DNA of 64,000 bases from Gymnothorax reevesii (lineage: Eukaryota > Chordata > Actinopteri > Anguilliformes > Muraenidae): contig CM056576.1 in assembly GCA_029721435.1 (NCBI GenBank), positions 61,399,876-61,463,875 of the forward strand. The letters are read 5' to 3'. A program made the translations under genes and the position numbers. Each line of letters begins with the position of its first letter. Position 1 is the stretch's first letter. The notes under the pieces were generated by a model. That model searched no databases and had not been told where the DNA came from. It saw nothing but the letters and a program-made list of their open reading frames with translations. Positions 54,901 through 57,207 of this stretch are shown here, in pieces.

Positions 54901-57013
54901 AGCTCTCCAGGACCAGGGCTTGCTACCCCTGCCCTATAAACTTTTATGTTTACTTTGAACCTGTACTTTGTCCGGATTACAACAATGCTAAATGTCTAAC
55001 TACATTGACAAATCTTGGTTTCCACGTAGACTTCGGTCACAACCTGCATGTCTGGCTGAGTCTTGTGGGTAGTTCCTGGTCATTGATTGATTGATTGATT
55101 GGCTTATTATTCCCTTAGTGCAGGAGTATTGCTAACAGCACAGGTTTGCTGAGTTTGGTTTTCTCCACCCTATTTAAACCGAAGACACCAGGAGAGATGA
55201 GTTAAGGGTGTAATCAACTGCTTTCATTCATCAATTAAGTGCTTAGCAACGTCAAAATCCAGCAGACACTCCGGCCCTACAGGACCGGAGTTGACGACCA
55301 CTGGTGTAAACTGTGTGCCAATAGAGGTTTTGATCACAGCTGTCTGGGTAGACGCTGACTCGGGAATTACAGCAGAAACCCTATGTGTCATCTTTGACAA
55401 CTTTTTCGACGTTCGGCATGGAGGTGGAAGCTTATAGCATTCTCAGAATGTCAAAAAGCATGCATCAGCATAATATATCTCCTTTCAATAGTTCCAAATA
55501 ATTATCCTTCTTTCTGATGCCATCGATTTAGTGAAGTGCACCAGTCCCTCCTACAGCAAAGCACCTCCACAGAATGATGCTGCCTCCCCATGTTCCATAA
55601 TTAGGATGGCATGCGGTTTTGAATGCAGTACTTTTACTTGAATTAGAATATATTCATAGTGTGGTATTGCTATCTAAACTTAAAGATCTGAAAAGTCTAC
55701 TCGCACCACAGCAAGTGAGGTGGAGACCATATTCAATGCGGCTTTACAGGACTGTCAGTTCTGTTGCATCACATTCATGCAGGCAGACACACATACCTTT
55801 TCCATCTTGCACACAGGGTGCATTACAGAGGTAACTAAATCTATCAGAAAAGATTTCCCTTGGAGCAAGAGGACCTCATCGCTGACATTGACACCAATGC
55901 ATCTTGATATCCGGGTGCTGCCAGCATGTTGAAGAGCTCCGGACTGGAGGCCTGGGAGCACATGCCTGTGACCACTGCGGGGGGTAGCCGTGCCCCTGGC
56001 AGAGGAGCAGCACATGCAGCTGGATTTAAACAGAGTGCTTGGAGGATCAGGAAATCCCACGTTCAGAGTCTTGCTGACTTCAGATCACTGCCTAGGGAAT
56101 ACATTCCAGGACTAAAAAATCTCTGGCCGAAATACCGCTGGTAATTCTAATCTCCTGCGTGGCAGAAGAGGGCTGCATCGGCCCCCAAAACAAAATTAAA
56201 ATGGATATGAGAAGTTGACTATCTCAGGCCAAATTGGGGAACATGATGACAATAGTCTTTGCAGCCATCTCTTTTGATGGGTTTAATTATGATCTAGTGA
56301 GTACCCATGTGAATTGTGAGGAAAATTAGATTTTAGGCTTGGCTACAGCTGGTTAATCGAGCTGAATTTATTTTTAGTAAATGGTTTCTCATACTGGCGA
56401 GTGTTGTTGGGCTGAACGGCCTGTTCTCGCCATTCATGTTATGTTATTTTACTTTAAATGTAGCTTAATTTTCTAATCCTTGGAAATTACATTGTTCTTA
56501 CTTACCTTATTAGGCACACTAATCGCAGCATTTTAGAGCCTTGCGCCGTCATTGCAAGAAACAAAAAGAATCATTTGTGTCATGTGGTGTTGACATAAGT
56601 GACCGTACGATCAATGTCTTTGCATGATTTCTCTCCATGCCCTTATAGATGTACAATTTGTAAGTTTGCTCTGATTTAAATGTTATTGTGATTGTGTTGT
56701 TTTGTAAGATTAAATGTCTTTATATCAGCAAAAAATTGAAATGATGGTAGATGATTGATTATGACAGTATTTCTACGACCCTGCCAAAATAACGGACTGT
56801 GAGAAAGCATAGCGCAACCTTTGCTTAAGCCATGTTCTGTCTTACCTTTCAGGATAGTAGAGATGCCCGTCGGGTGATGCAGGGTGGACAGCCTCCAAGG
56901 AATTGCCGGGAAGCTTTCACAATCGAGGGAGACCAGGTGTATATAAACCGCTACTACTCCAATGACCACCAGAGGGCACAGTTTCTAAGTGGGGATGTGG
57001 AAGAAGAGATCAG
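6874..57013 (+). CDS. smc6: SMC6, partial gene: eight internal exons
   Basis: SMC6 pairs with SMC5 as the core of the nuclear SMC5/6 complex, which acts in homologous-recombination repair, replication-fork stability and restriction of extrachromosomal DNA. The exons are 6874-6972, 11831-11977, 30347-30435, 32229-32393, 42285-42463, 43235-43436, 50622-50736 and 56853-57013. They total 1157 nt, about 385 codons plus 2 nt. Every junction has AG before and GT after the exon, and all phases join without a frameshift or stop. The product starts in the N-terminal coiled coil and runs through the hinge, whose hallmarks PIIVSEF-like and [11 protein letters not shown] are visible. The Walker A exons are upstream of the window, and the C-terminal coiled coil and ATPase head are downstream. 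Introns are mostly transposon-filled, the longest about 18.4 kb. Identification rests on my recollection of the vertebrate SMC6 sequence and is very secure. Confidence 0.95.
6973..8279. repeat. Intron with a fragment of the 'ACTCCAAAACCATTTG' motif repeat
   Basis: At 7330-7400 a block with GGTACTGCTATAGCAAACAA, then CATAACTCCAAAACCATTTG and CCGATCAACTGAAATTTTGC, is related to one at 10790-10860. It also carries the motif shared by several hairpin-headed repeats. The remainder has no supported gene. Confidence 0.45.
8280..10330 (+). repeat. Degenerate tandem array rich in AGGTCA/TGACCT
   Basis: The block opens with a hairpin (GGCCC TAT GGGCC) followed by GATAAGCTATTGTCG and GTCCGTCGTCCGC. From about 8500 a unit containing GGAAGTCATATATGA and TTTGGTGACCTTC recurs, with landmarks near 8714, 9057, 9212, 9360, 9505, 9636, 9784, 9920 and 10065. 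The typical spacing is 131-155 bp, and the first two units form a longer 330-343 bp repeat. Nearly every unit has one or more AGGTCA or TGACCT hexamers. No protein is encoded; short frames across it are shadows. Confidence 0.75.
10331..11830. other. Intron with a hAT-type terminus at about 10526
   Basis: CAGGGGTAGGGAACCTTCTT followed by CAGGAAGAGCCACTG at 10526 resembles the left end of fish hAT non-autonomous elements, but no matching right end was found. The GGTGGTGCTATTGCAAACTA block at 10794 is related to 7336. From 11300 to 11820 a loose CT-rich and GTGGACA-containing minisatellite-like stretch (AGTGGACA, AAGTGGAC at irregular 40-60 bp spacing) leads up to the exon at 11831. Confidence 0.45.
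11831..11977 (+). CDS. smc6: SMC6 exon 2 of window (coiled coil)
   Basis: This 147-bp phase-0 exon of 49 codons reads [11 protein letters not shown] and ends YKTAE. It aligns with the human segment LNEAEQKYKDIQDKLEKI. The acceptor is TCTTCCACAG and the donor is GTAAAG. It forms the continuing SMC6 arm and has no stop codons. Confidence 0.95.
11978..13435. other. Intron; T-run and unassigned minus-strand frame
   Basis: A T-run at about 12063-12084 may be the reversed tail of a retroposon. A 94-codon minus-strand frame at 12194-12478 (starting [18 protein letters not shown]) has no domain I recognise and is not called as a gene. A second T-run lies near 13290-13306. Nothing else is supported. 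Confidence 0.4.
13436..14795. mobile_element. TA-flanked DNA transposon, TIR C(T/C)GTATTGA(C/T)CCGAA
   Basis: The left terminus CTGTATTGACCCGAATATAA is mirrored at the right end by TTATATTCGGATCAATACGG. Both are followed inward by matching AGACGA/TCGTCT and flanked by TA (13434-13435 and 14796-14797), the target of Tc1/mariner/pogo-type transposases. Subterminal arms also pair: the region 13860-13985 is partly complementary to 14205-14345. No transposase frame is visible, so it is non-autonomous. Confidence 0.75.
14813..14938 (+). mobile_element. Left-end fragment of the TAGGGCTG hAT family
   Basis: TAGGGCTGCACCGATT is followed by GCGCAATAAAAGTAACTGCC and ACTATGAGGCAGACAGACAA, the same subterminal sequence as the elements at 57208 and 61657. 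Homology ends near 14938 with no right terminus. Confidence 0.7.
14939..16503. other. Intron, no supported feature
   Basis: Several short frames occur, but none carries a recognisable domain or repeat landmark. The last bases, ATTG at 16500-16503, are the target duplication of the LTR element that follows. Confidence 0.4.
16504..16971 (-). repeat. 3' LTR of the Gmr1-like element
   Basis: This 468-bp copy is nearly identical to 21107-21570; differences include a short length change near the A-run at 16570 and scattered substitutions. The adjacent CCTCCCCTCTTTAAG is the polypurine tract read on the opposite strand. Confidence 0.92.
17173..17781 (-). pseudogene. RT C-terminus and RNase H of the Gmr1-like element (truncated pol)
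   Basis: The frame is the same as the upstream polyprotein, separated only by the TAA at 17782-17784; an ATG at 17739 opens a 188-codon frame. The first residues (VITEFPEP, then [15 protein letters not shown]) are the RT thumb/connection of Ty3 elements. RNase H follows, with Asp in LAVDASDIG, Glu in [10 protein letters not shown], Asp in [10 protein letters not shown] and the final Asp in NVIPDTLSR. The RT fingers and palm, including the YxDD catalytic motif, are absent. A deletion has therefore joined integrase to the RT end and kept frame except for the stop. The copy cannot reverse-transcribe itself. Confidence 0.88.
17782..21027 (-). CDS. Gag-protease-integrase polyprotein of the Gmr1-like element
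   Basis: The 1081-codon open frame is intact. Residues ~78-140 are a Glu/Arg/Leu-rich coiled coil. Residues ~236-320 resemble the SCAN-type capsid domain (EAYRQKFRN, then [13 protein letters not shown]). A CCHC zinc knuckle (C-X2-C-X4-H-X4-C) lies at ~371-386. The aspartic protease has DTGSS at ~457 with LLGNDL later. Integrase follows directly: an HHCC zinc site at ~696-735, then the catalytic Asp in IIDCVGPL (~767), Asp in SDQGSNF (~830) and Glu in GALERFHQ (~864). The last two are separated by 35 residues, the DX35E spacing. The C-terminal SH3-like tail contains [11 protein letters not shown]. The frame stops with TAA at 17782-17784, just where RT would be expected. Confidence 0.93.
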   Translation of the reverse strand: MTFDVESFLKTPTQELILLAKKKDLLQIASTLGLSDVKSSMKKQEIINILVQHFIDEDIFGEEAAELIKAVEVPATELQRLEFQLRQKQLELEERRLEREKEREMEERRLEKEMEERRLEKELEEKRMQYELEMKRIEAGTVPKSFGLSDHFDVVKHIRLVPPFLENDVDQYFTHFEKIAENLKWPKEHWTMMLQSVLTGKARKIYNQLSVQQCADYDFVKSAILKGYELVPEAYRQKFRNSCKEASQTHVEFGRLKEQLFDQWCNSMNVEKDFDRMRQLILVEEFKRCVQPDIKTFLEEKQAITLQDVSTLADSYALTHKSSFVQKSTFSKFQSKFQSKTSSNNTSNDSKATSERKPSSEKQSSDFLPSVSCHYCKKQGHLISECYALKKKQQREETKPTALTKRESLVSMVSSPDLLPSVSDPVMEGFEPFITDGSVSLSHDFSSSAPVRILRDTGSSQSLILADILPFSDKSSTQANVLIQGVECGFTSVPLHNVHLKSDLVSGPVTVGVRSSLPFKGIHLLLGNDLAGDKVVPYPIVTDTPLIHQESDSIEEEIPDLYPSCAVTRSMAKKAIQDDADLDFNLADTFIGQSFHQEPSSPEMSGKSSDLSLSGHSNDILSRKQLIHEQQQARDLAHLLPQAASEQEATQVPVCFYYKNGVLMRKWRPPDVPADEEWMITHQIVLPKPYHQETLNLAHDNPMSGHLGIKKTLQRVRNHFFWPSMRSDVQEYCKSCHTCQMDGKPNQNIPKARLKPIPAFEEPFSRIIIDCVGPLPKTRSGCEYLLTIMCASTRFPEAIPLRNIKAKTIIKALTKFFCLVGLPKSIQSDQGSNFMSGIFQQVMHDLGIKQYRSSAYHPESQGALERFHQTLKNIRTYCLDTEKDWDEGVHLLLFAAREAVQESLGFSPFELVFGHTVRGPLKLLKEKFLAEDDVPMNLLQYVSDFRNRLSKACDFAKSNLKEAQGKMKARNDLHSKDRSFKTGDKVLALLPVPGNPLRARYFGPYTVLRKVSDLNYIISTPGRRKQKQMCHINMLKEYIDRDTQQKPVNVVNTVELENSKEHCDCPLENEPGQVKPVDAKV
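21107..21570 (-). repeat. 5' LTR of the Gmr1-like element
   Basis: This 464-bp LTR starts TGTTATAACTTGG on the + strand and ends CATACATAACA. The host ATTG follows at 21571-21574. In element orientation, transcription would begin here and proceed toward lower coordinates. Confidence 0.92.
21575..22421 (+). other. Probable 5' untranslated region of the CR1 LINE
   Basis: There is no coding frame. The sequence continues without a visible boundary into CR1 ORF1, so it is likely the LINE's 5' region, but where host intron ends is not visible. Confidence 0.4.
22422..23352 (+). pseudogene. CR1 LINE ORF1 with SGNH-esterase domain, frameshifted
   Basis: The protein starts near 22430 with a Cys motif (CDGCRM) typical of CR1 ORF1, then stops. 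A long frame runs from 22539 (SFREMVCTP). The esterase signature blocks are visible: GDSILRGID (block I Ser), [11 protein letters not shown] (block III GTND) and [11 protein letters not shown] (block V Asp-x-x-His). They fall in different frames, with a shift near 22935 and a stop near 23188, so the copy is dead. The final residues are VVQDYLN before TAA near 23350. CR1 ORF1 proteins bind RNA, and the esterase's role is unresolved in the family. Confidence 0.85.
23535..25450 (+). pseudogene. CR1 LINE ORF2, endonuclease and first part of RT
   Basis: The apurinic-type endonuclease is recognisable by [40 protein letters not shown] and GDHSAV. The RT follows with [68 protein letters not shown] and [18 protein letters not shown]. 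Several stops and frameshifts are present (for example TAG within the tryptophan-rich WIQNWL segment at 25335). The frame is cut at TTAA 25447-25450 by the piggyBac-like element and resumes at 27377. Confidence 0.92.
25451..27372. mobile_element. piggyBac-like non-autonomous element, TTAA target
   Basis: This 1922-bp insertion is flanked by TTAA at 25447-25450 and 27373-27376. The termini are CCCCTTTCTGCAG on the left and CTGCGCAAAGGGG on the right, inverted with one mismatch and a short offset. TTAA duplication with CCCT-type ends is diagnostic of piggyBac-like transposons. Removing the insert plus one TTAA restores the CR1 RT frame through [11 protein letters not shown] exactly. The internal frames (longest 128 codons at 26176-26562) show no DDD transposase, so the element depended on another copy. 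Confidence 0.88.
27377..27535 (+). pseudogene. CR1 LINE ORF2, continuation of RT
   Basis: The sequence picks up immediately after the TTAA with [21 protein letters not shown] and then [15 protein letters not shown], where FTDD replaces the usual F/YADD catalytic motif. Homology is lost near 27535, so the last third of ORF2 and the 3' tail are missing. Confidence 0.88.
27536..30038. other. Long intron stretch with a hAT-type end at 29932
   Basis: The stretch is mostly AT-rich with an A-run at 28079-28097 and no gene. GGTTAATGTCGAGCCCTG ending at about 29932 matches the right end of the hAT element at 61139 (GTTAATTTCGAGCCCTG), so a related end lies here. The matching left end was not found. 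Confidence 0.45.
30039..30140 (-). mobile_element. Fragment of the TAGGGCTG hAT family
   Basis: TGTCATAGAAA, GCCACATAGTGGTAGTTA and ATTGCGCTTCAAGCAATTGC, ending in CAGCCCT, reproduce in reverse orientation the terminus of the elements at 57208 and 61657. The copy is diverged and truncated. Confidence 0.65.
30347..30435 (+). CDS. smc6: SMC6 exon 3 of window (coiled coil)
   Basis: This 89-bp exon has acceptor TTGTAG and donor GTACAA. It encodes [20 protein letters not shown] followed by TKRINELKQ, then leaves two bases of a split codon. It matches the SMC6 region around DDEQLCKRIEELKK. The split codon is completed by the first base of exon 4. The intron upstream is about 18.4 kb and holds the LTR element, the CR1 LINE and the piggyBac-like insertion. 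Confidence 0.93.
30436..30923. other. Intron, no supported feature
   Basis: This is unique-looking intron between SMC6 exon 3 and the 3' tail of the antisense L2-type LINE. Confidence 0.45.
30924..32200 (-). mobile_element. 5'-truncated L2-type LINE in antisense
   Basis: In its own orientation the element begins mid-RT at about 32200. It ends with the tail GGTTAAATAAAGGTTAAATA and an (AAATAAA)-type run, read on the + strand as 30924-30960. A near-terminal hairpin, CTCGAAAAAGAG/CTTGAGATT-type, is typical of fish L2 tails. Only the last ~1.28 kb is present. No clear target duplication was seen. Confidence 0.88.
31097..32200 (-). pseudogene. L2-type LINE ORF2 C-terminal part, reading frame open
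   Basis: The ATG-to-stop frame at 31097-32167 gives 356 residues without interruption, and homology extends to about 32200 ([14 protein letters not shown]). RT motifs visible are [25 protein letters not shown] with the catalytic [13 protein letters not shown] and YYKYLGIW. The tail [20 protein letters not shown] and FKHRLRLY is the usual C-terminus of fish L2-like LINEs. The N-terminal endonuclease and half of RT are missing by 5' truncation, so it is not autonomous. The uninterrupted frame suggests a young copy. Confidence 0.9.
32229..32393 (+). CDS. smc6: SMC6 exon 4 of window (coiled coil)
   Basis: This 165-bp exon begins with one base completing a serine codon and ends with two bases of the next codon. 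It encodes [20 protein letters not shown] and continues to CREERDKL, matching the SMC6 block around LKERVKAFQDQE and EIEQFQQ. The acceptor is CCCTGCAG and the donor is GTGAGT. The acceptor is unusual: recognisable L2-type LINE sequence stops at about 32200, leaving only about 28 bp of other sequence before the exon. Confidence 0.95.
32394..32934. other. Intron, no supported feature
   Basis: No gene or clear terminal repeat is visible. The sequence just before 32935 may include the 5' part of the Tc1-like copy that follows. Confidence 0.4.
32935..33892 (+). pseudogene. Tc1-like transposase pseudogene
   Basis: The degraded frame begins [16 protein letters not shown] (HTH region). It continues with [20 protein letters not shown], the first catalytic aspartate in [22 protein letters not shown], a second in FTQDTAQPH, and ends [11 protein letters not shown] and APGGHTRY. 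The third catalytic region, normally SPDLNPIEH, is corrupted. Multiple stops and frameshifts are present. Terminal inverted repeats are not recognisable. Confidence 0.85.
34041..34320 (+). repeat. Tandem duplication, period about 163 bp
   Basis: The block with CGTCAC, TTTTTAGGAACATTTACGAA, CGAAACTTTTCATACACAC and TCTGGTCCTGAGGTAG at 34041-34135 recurs at 34204-34295. The second copy has a few small indels. Confidence 0.8.
34655..34980. mobile_element. MITE with about 50-bp inverted repeats
   Basis: GATGTACAACATATTGGG(C/G)C and ACTGGAC(A/G)TTAATC at the left are mirrored by GATTAACGTCCAGT and CCCCAATATGTTGTACATC at 34945-34980. The 326-bp element is non-coding, and its superfamily is undetermined. 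Confidence 0.75.
35105..35505 (+). mobile_element. Tc1/mariner terminal fragment
   Basis: GAGTGGCCTTTTATTGTGGG, AGGTACACCTGTGCACTAAT and the closing AACAAAAGTGTTGTGTCTAT with TTTTTGTTGAGTGTA correspond to the 3' part of a common fish Tc1-like element. A TA-rich (TA)n(CA)n run at 35500-35524 follows. The transposase-coding part is absent. Confidence 0.6.
35825..36407. mobile_element. MITE with long (~165 bp) terminal inverted repeats
   Basis: The left arm 35825-35992 (for example AATGTTGAAACTGAGAAATT, CCACAAAATGAGCT, GTCTCAAAAAAGCTGGGAC) is about 80% complementary to the right arm 36232-36407. The roughly 240-bp centre is non-coding. It is probably a deletion derivative of a DNA transposon whose superfamily I cannot assign. 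Confidence 0.8.
36408..37551. other. Intron, no supported feature
   Basis: AT-rich sequence with T-runs at 36714-36724 and 37028-37038, and short frames only. The final bases include the target duplication of the SINE that follows. Confidence 0.4.
37562..38065 (+). mobile_element. tRNA-derived SINE, copy 1
   Basis: This 504-bp element starts AGCTGCTGGGTTAGCTCACT with a box A-like sequence, followed by the box B GGTTCGATCCC near 37630 and a CCA-like end at 37650. A body shared with the copy at 59793 follows (TGGCAGTGGTCGGCAGCT, CGCCTCCTGCTGGCC, GGTGGGATTGGAGATGCCA), ending in an A-rich tail. Near-identical 10-mers flank it (TGTTGACAGA at 37552-37561 and TGTAGACGGA at 38066-38075). An extra ~20 bp in the tRNA-like head distinguishes it from copy 2. 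Confidence 0.88.
38066..38499. other. Intron, no supported feature
   Basis: No coding frame or terminal repeat is recognised. The right part may already belong to the antisense LINE endonuclease region that follows. Confidence 0.35.
38500..39180 (-). pseudogene. LINE endonuclease fragment (L2/Jockey-like), antisense
   Basis: On the minus strand the N-terminal endonuclease of a fish LINE is recognisable: [49 protein letters not shown] and [15 protein letters not shown]. It is broken by stops and by a 66-bp insertion at 38764-38829. RT is absent, so this is a fragment from the other end of a LINE than the 30.9-kb copy. Confidence 0.75.
38764..38829 (-). mobile_element. Minimal LINE/SINE tail insertion in the endonuclease fragment
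   Basis: This 66-bp insert is read in antisense as a hairpin (CCCCTCGAAAATGAGATG pairing with ATCTCAAGGGG) followed by TTGAATAAACTCAAACTCA. It is the tail type of fish L2-like elements. CAGTT flanks both sides (38759-38763 and 38825-38829), consistent with a short target duplication. Removing it restores the endonuclease reading [15 protein letters not shown]. Confidence 0.68.
39181..39855. other. Intron, no supported feature
   Basis: AT-rich and low in complexity around 39220-39240 and 39355-39400; no gene seen. Confidence 0.4.
40390..40710 (+). pseudogene. HARBI1-like transposase, C-terminal remnant with intron
   Basis: The first block (to 40492) reads [22 protein letters not shown], then AYLLYKPEK, and ends at a GTATGT donor. 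An acceptor, CTCCCTCAG, at 40591-40599 leads to [20 protein letters not shown], then PLHHEDVS and a stop. This is the conserved C-terminal DDE nuclease region of Harbinger transposases. The N-terminal two thirds, with the first two catalytic aspartates, are missing. The visible intron shows the reading was once spliced. Confidence 0.82.
41210..41509 (-). pseudogene. Possible Myb/SANT-like Harbinger accessory protein remnant
   Basis: A 99-codon minus-strand frame starts [15 protein letters not shown] and contains [20 protein letters not shown], resembling the start of the Myb/SANT-like DNA-binding protein paired with Harbinger transposases. The conserved tryptophans after helix 1 are not clear, and the C-terminal lysines come from an A/T-run. 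Its location inside a Harbinger element supports the call more than the sequence does. Confidence 0.4.
41782..42284. other. Intron before SMC6 exon 5
   Basis: A G-run lies at 41914-41923 and no gene is seen. Confidence 0.45.
42285..42463 (+). CDS. smc6: SMC6 exon 5 of window (arm to hinge)
   Basis: This 179-bp exon starts with T, which completes a histidine codon, and ends with the G of a split glycine codon. It encodes [19 protein letters not shown], then [18 protein letters not shown] and [12 protein letters not shown]. These match SMC6 TDRLKRFGPNVPALLEAID and GHFTYKPVGPLG at the entry to the hinge. The acceptor is TTGTTGCAG and the donor is GTGAGT. Confidence 0.96.
42464..43234 (+). repeat. 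Short intron with a motif repeat
   Basis: AACTTTGTCTTCTCCGAAAC, CACTGGATGGACGATGCTGA and GACTTGGCATGCATGTTC at 42708-42765 form a variant of the recurrent 'gaaccatttgaccgat' repeat motif seen elsewhere. No gene is present. Confidence 0.45.
43235..43436 (+). CDS. smc6: SMC6 exon 6 of window (hinge)
   Basis: This 202-bp exon completes the split glycine and reads [20 protein letters not shown], then [16 protein letters not shown]. It corresponds to the SMC6 hinge segment IHLRDPELALAIESCLKGL and PPIIVSEF. The acceptor is CTTTTCAG and the donor is GTACGA. The hinge is the surface that dimerises with SMC5 and binds single-stranded DNA in this family. Confidence 0.96.
43437..44274. repeat. Intron with (ATTG)n microsatellite at 43640-43705
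   Basis: GATT/ATTG tetranucleotide units run for about 65 bp with two interruptions. The remaining sequence carries no gene. Confidence 0.85.
44275..46310 (-). mobile_element. Tc1-like remnant, interrupted
   Basis: The left end, CAGTGGGGTGCAAAAATTTT, is preceded by TA (44273-44274), and an inner GCAAAAGTTTGGGAAACC lies at 44461. At 45510 the inverted block CCCCAAACTTTTGCTCAGGG appears, and from 45755 to 46060 the minus strand carries degraded Tc1 transposase sequence. No frame survives. About 1 kb between 44475 and 45505 is unassigned and may be a further insertion. A Helitron-like repeat at 46324 cuts off the right side. Confidence 0.55.
46324..47120 (+). mobile_element. Helitron-like non-autonomous repeat, copy A
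   Basis: This 797-bp repeat starts A|TCCCCGAACTCC, whose first bases pair with CGGGGGATAT at 46345-46356. It ends GGCATAAGCCTAG|T, giving the TC...CTAG ends and A/T flanks expected of a Helitron. Internal units recur (GATAACTTCAGTAATATTTC, GCCACCAGGGGCCAAAAACT), and three related blocks read CATATCTNNNGAACCATTTGAC-like. GGGGATATACCCC near 47080 is a second hairpin. Confidence 0.6.
47121..47865. other. Intron, no supported feature
   Basis: No gene or clear repeat is seen between the Helitron-like copy A and the L1 fragment. Confidence 0.4.
47866..48273 (+). pseudogene. L1-type LINE ORF2 endonuclease fragment, part 1
   Basis: Degraded but recognisable fish L1 endonuclease: [32 protein letters not shown], then [21 protein letters not shown] and [17 protein letters not shown]. 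Stops and frameshifts are frequent. The copy is cut by Helitron-like copy B at 48274. Confidence 0.85.
48274..49003 (+). mobile_element. Helitron-like non-autonomous repeat, copy B, inside L1
   Basis: This 730-bp copy is of the same family as 46324-47120. The left end is A|TCCCTGAACGCCGAATGG and the right end GGCATAAGCCTAG|T. It has the same internal GATAACT..AGTAATATTTCAAT units, here in three copies, and the same GGGGGCGTTCGGGGATATAC terminus. L1 sequence resumes directly at 49004, which fixes both boundaries independently. Confidence 0.68.
49004..49620 (+). pseudogene. L1-type LINE ORF2 fragment, part 2
   Basis: The sequence continues the L1 endonuclease and linker: [51 protein letters not shown], and later [21 protein letters not shown] stop lies at about 49195 and several frame changes occur. 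RT is not present downstream. Confidence 0.83.
49621..50621. other. Intron with a small dispersed repeat at 50240-50340
   Basis: ATTGATTATGACGGAATTTT, then ATGCCCCTGTC and AGCGCGACCTCTG, is about 70% similar to 56739-56825 upstream of exon 8. The rest is featureless and AT-rich. Confidence 0.45.
50622..50736 (+). CDS. smc6: SMC6 exon 7 of window (hinge)
   Basis: This 115-bp exon completes an arginine codon, then encodes [16 protein letters not shown] and [20 protein letters not shown], ending in lysine. It matches the highly conserved human hinge segment FPTVLTALEI and [19 protein letters not shown]. The acceptor is CTTGTCTTCAG and the donor is GTATAT. Confidence 0.97.
50737..51662. repeat. 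Intron with a poly-C tract at about 51162-51188
   Basis: A stretch of about 24 near-uninterrupted C bases follows CTTCCCTTCCCCCCT. The complementary G-run could form a G-quadruplex. No gene is seen. Confidence 0.8.
51683..53236 (-). mobile_element. Tc1-like element with IR/DR ends, inserted in the SB-like element
   Basis: The ends are CAGTGGGGAAAATAAGTATT and, inverted, AATACTTATTTCGCCACTG. Each terminal region also contains a second inner direct copy of AATAAGTATTTGACCCC (51863 and, inverted, about 53042), the IR/DR arrangement of the Sleeping Beauty group. TG (from TA) and TA flank it. The antisense transposase is recognisable at 52130-52870 ([18 protein letters not shown] and [14 protein letters not shown]) but has stops, including a TGA after the sequence GKQL. 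Confidence 0.88.
53771..55493. mobile_element. Non-autonomous element with TGAAAGGAGA-type ends
   Basis: TGAAAGGAGACCTATAATGC at 53771 and GCATAATATATCTCCTTTCA at 55478-55497 form imperfect inverted ends, so a few bases overlap the estimated boundary. Sleeping Beauty-like sequence resumes on both sides, which locates the junctions to within roughly 15 bp. No transposase is encoded. The element itself hosts a hAT MITE at 54736-55303. Confidence 0.58.
54736..55303. mobile_element. hAT MITE pair with exact 8-bp target duplication
   Basis: GTGTAAAC at 54728-54735 and 55304-55311 flank the element exactly. The ends CAGTGGTCGTCAACCCTGGT and, inverted, ACCGGAGTTGACGACCACTG match over about 45 bp. 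The left half (54736-54938) is itself terminated by CAGGGGTAGC-type inverted sequence. The outer unit therefore appears to be two small hAT-like units in opposite orientation around a 200-bp spacer containing a short (ATTG)n run. Confidence 0.85.
55618..56120. other. Unassigned intron with overlapping short frames
   Basis: Frames of 70-100 codons exist on both strands (for example 55755-56060 minus, 55926-56144 plus), with higher GC than neighbours from 55900 to 56060. I recognise no domain, so no gene is called. Confidence 0.35.
56121..56452 (+). mobile_element. CR1-type LINE or SINE 3' end
   Basis: GTTGTTGGGCTGAACGGCCT followed by GTTCTCGCCATTCATGTTAT near 56405-56445 is the characteristic 3' untranslated end of fish CR1-like LINEs. 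Upstream GGAAAATTAGATTTTAGGC-type sequence has no open frame. The 5' boundary is uncertain. Confidence 0.55.
56853..57013 (+). CDS. smc6: SMC6 exon 8 of window (end of hinge)
   Basis: This 161-bp exon encodes [20 protein letters not shown], then [16 protein letters not shown] and [10 protein letters not shown], and leaves two bases of a split codon. It matches SMC6 KPPKNCREAFTADGDQVF and FLSRDVDSEI. The acceptor is CTTACCTTTCAG and the donor is GTAAGT. It is the last SMC6 exon I can find; the remaining 7 kb holds no recognisable continuation of the descending coiled coil. Confidence 0.96.
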
Positions 57014-57207
57014 GTAAGTGCCAGTGTTCAACTATCTTTTTTCCCCAATAGAAGAAAAAATTCAAAAGGGTATTGTAATCCTCGTGTCTGTCCATCCATC
57101 CCTCCATCTATCTGTTTGTGCGTGTTTGTAAAAAAAAAAAAAAAAGTGAACATGACCTTCCTTGCACCACTAAAGGTTAACTATGCCTGCATTTGCTGTG
57201 TATATAT
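57014..57207. other. Intron after SMC6 exon 8
   Basis: An A-run of 15 lies at 57130-57144 and TA-rich sequence follows near 57198-57207. No gene is seen. Confidence 0.5.

Larger units (their letters stand above)
51663..55617 (-). mobile_element. Sleeping Beauty-like Tc1 element, heavily interrupted
   Basis: The outer element starts CAGTTGAGGTCTGAAGTTT at 51663, the terminus of Sleeping Beauty/Tdr-type Tc1 elements. Its sequence resumes at 53237 with CATACACCTTGGTTAAATAC and reads through antisense transposase DNA to about 53770. It then continues at about 55494 with TTCAATAGTTCCAAATAATT and GTGAAGTGCACCAGTCCCTC to 55617. The right terminus is lost. Two insertions split it, at 51683-53236 and about 53771-55493. 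Confidence 0.75.

Noticed and set aside
55755..56060. 101-codon minus-strand gene
   Set aside because: Cys/Ser-rich sequence with no domain, overlapped by equal-length + strand frames; likely chance or remnant repeat.
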